Positions 6,028 through 6,995 of a DNA stretch of 6,995 bases are shown one piece after another. The DNA lies in NCBI GenBank assembly GCA_023258355.1, contig JALQZL010000077.1, forward strand, positions 1 through 6,995, in the 5' to 3' direction. Every line of letters starts with the position of its first letter. The stretch's first letter is position 1. The position numbers and the translations under genes are program-made. The stretch is from Wenzhouxiangellaceae bacterium. GTDB lineage: Bacteria; Pseudomonadota; Gammaproteobacteria; Xanthomonadales; Wenzhouxiangellaceae. The notes beneath the pieces are model-generated. The model saw nothing but the letters and a program-made list of their open reading frames with translations, searched no databases and was not told the origin of the DNA.

Positions 6028-6087
6028 ACCCCTACTCAGCAGTATATGAGCAGTAACGCATATATTCAACTGAGCGAATGGAGGGGT
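6028..6087. promoter_or_regulatory. Nested inverted repeats around the sqr promoter (candidate operator)
   Basis: Three pairs of inverted arms are nested over the promoter: ACCCCT (6028-6033) with AGGGGT (6082-6087), CTCAG (6035-6039) with CTGAG (6070-6074), and TATATG (6043-6048) with CATATA (6059-6064). The innermost is a perfect 22-bp dyad that spans the spacer and touches both the -10 and the -35. A direct repeat AGCAGTA (6038-6044 and 6049-6055) has an 11-base period, one helical turn. No T tract follows, so it is not a terminator for serA. A repressor responding to sulfide or persulfide is a plausible partner, but none is encoded here. Confidence 0.45.
6041..6069 (-). promoter_or_regulatory. 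Sigma70-type promoter of the sqr operon
   Basis: On the minus strand, TTGAAT (-35, plus coordinates 6064-6069) and TATACT (-10, 6041-6046) are separated by exactly 17 bases. They match the consensus at 4 of 6 and 5 of 6 positions. Transcription should start near 6034, giving a leader of about 66 bases before the sqr ATG. It is the only convincing promoter I found in the window. It lies between the serA stop (6091) and sqr, so the four downstream genes can be expressed independently of serA. Confidence 0.75.
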
Positions 6088-6090
6088 ACG

Positions 6091-6995
6091 CTAATACAGA
6101 GTACGGGTCTTAATCGTGGCTGGAATTTTAGATAAGGCATTCACAATGGCACTGGCATCCTCTGTTTCAATATCCATCACCACATAACCAATGTCTGCTT
6201 GGGTCTGTAGGTACTGGGCAGCGATGTTCACAGTGGCCTCAGAGATAACAGAGTTAACAGCGTTCAAGATGCCTGGCTCATTTCGGTGAATATGCATAAT
6301 ACGCTTGGTGCCCGAATGGTCAGGTAACGCAACCTCGGGGAAGTTGACAGCACCGACGGTGGAGCCATTGTCGGAGTACCGTACCAGTTTTTGCGCCACA
6401 TCCAGTGCAATATTCTCCTGGGCTTCTTGTGTGCTGCCGCCAATATGGGGCGTCATCAGCACGTTGTCCAACCCTAAAAGCTCACTCACAAATGGCTCTT
6501 GTGGTGTTGCAGGCTCTTCGGGGAAGACATCCAATGCCGCCGATGCTAGTTGAGCGGTTAAGAGGGCTTCCTTCAATGCTGTGATATCGACAACGCGACC
6601 CCGAGAAGCATTGATTAGGTGGGCGCCTCGCTTCATCATGGCGAGTGTGTCAACGTTAATCATGAATTCAGTGTCTGGGGTCTCTGGAACGTGAAGACTG
6701 ACCACGTCAGCACTCGAGAGCAGTGTTTGAATATTCTCCACTGGCTGTGCGTTCCCCAGAGGCAGCTTTGATTCGATATCAAAGTATTTGACGCGCATGC
6801 CCAAACCTTCGGCCAAGATGCCAAGCTGCGAGCCAATGTGGCCATAGCCGATGATTCCTAGGGTTTTACCTCGCACTTCATGTGATGCCTTGGCATCCTT
6901 GAGCCATTGTCCCCGATGCGCCGCGGCATTGCGCCTCGGAATCCCGCGCATCAGAAAAATAATTTCAGCCAAAACCAGCTCAGCCACTGAACGCG
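6091..6995 (-). CDS. serA: D-3-phosphoglycerate dehydrogenase, 5' part outside the window
   Basis: The frame is open to the right edge, so the N-terminus (about 109 residues, by comparison with the 410-residue E. coli enzyme) lies outside; GTG 6985-6987 is an internal Val codon, preceded by Arg-Ser. The enzyme oxidises 3-phosphoglycerate to 3-phosphohydroxypyruvate with NAD, the first step of serine synthesis in the cytoplasm. Counting from that Val as residue 1, the Rossmann motif G-Y-G-H-I-G is at 47-52 and Asp70 closes the second strand. The catalytic triad is Arg129 (N-A-S-R-G), Glu158 (P-E-E-P) and His181 (P-H-I-G-G-S), with the same spacing as E. coli Arg240, Glu269 and His292. The ACT domain, about 230-298, carries the serine-sensing segment (H-I-H-R-N-E-P-G), so feedback inhibition by serine is expected. 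Long stretches match E. coli SerA almost identically, including Q-Y-L-Q-T in the ACT domain. No clear terminator follows it. Confidence 0.97.
   Translation of the reverse strand, partial: RSVAELVLAEIIFLMRGIPRRNAAAHRGQWLKDAKASHEVRGKTLGIIGYGHIGSQLGILAEGLGMRVKYFDIESKLPLGNAQPVENIQTLLSSADVVSLHVPETPDTEFMINVDTLAMMKRGAHLINASRGRVVDITALKEALLTAQLASAALDVFPEEPATPQEPFVSELLGLDNVLMTPHIGGSTQEAQENIALDVAQKLVRYSDNGSTVGAVNFPEVALPDHSGTKRIMHIHRNEPGILNAVNSVISEATVNIAAQYLQTQADIGYVVMDIETEDASAIVNALSKIPATIKTRTLY

Noticed and set aside
6001..6032. GGGG...CCCC dyad with an A/T-rich middle as a terminator of serA
   Set aside because: The loop is over 20 bases, the stem is four pairs, and no T tract follows on the minus strand after the second arm.
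6985..6987. Start codon of a 298-residue dehydrogenase
   Set aside because: The codon is GTG inside the frame that continues to the window edge with Arg-Ser before it, as in E. coli SerA; the true start lies outside the window.

Overview
The window looks like a chromosomal segment of a Gammaproteobacterium, probably free-living and respiratory. The evidence is a C-terminal SerA part very close to the E. coli type (ACT-domain form), a Gram-negative outer-membrane porin, a lipoprotein with a lytic-transglycosylase-type domain, a Tat-exported sulfide:quinone oxidoreductase (SQR) and moderate base composition. I see no rRNA, tRNA, CRISPR array, insertion sequence or phage gene. Genus cannot be decided from the sequence.

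Layout. Bases 1-50 are the extreme C-terminus of a plus-strand gene with a hydrophobic then basic tail, closed by a strong intrinsic terminator (84-123). Bases 323-1018 (+) encode a secreted protein of unknown function. Bases 1264-2529 (+) encode a complete arginine deiminase (arcA) that stands alone: no arcB, arcC or arcD is adjacent. Its stop codon shares a palindromic CTAG with the stop of the convergent minus-strand operon.

The minus-strand operon (5967 down to 2526) reads: Tat-exported type II SQR, small three-helix membrane protein, porin, SLT-domain lipoprotein. Gaps are 32, 32 and 9 bp. It is preceded by a good sigma70-type promoter (6041-6069) lying inside nested inverted repeats. 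Upstream of it, also on the minus strand, serA (D-3-phosphoglycerate dehydrogenase) runs off the right edge.

How the genes may work together. The SQR would oxidise sulfide at the periplasmic face and pass electrons to quinone. The membrane protein, porin and wall-associated lipoprotein are co-transcribed by position, suggesting an envelope module linked to sulfide or sulfur handling. That link is inference from operon structure only. ArcA and SerA belong to amino-acid metabolism and show no evident tie to the module. The operon and its promoter/operator region are the most interesting part of the window.
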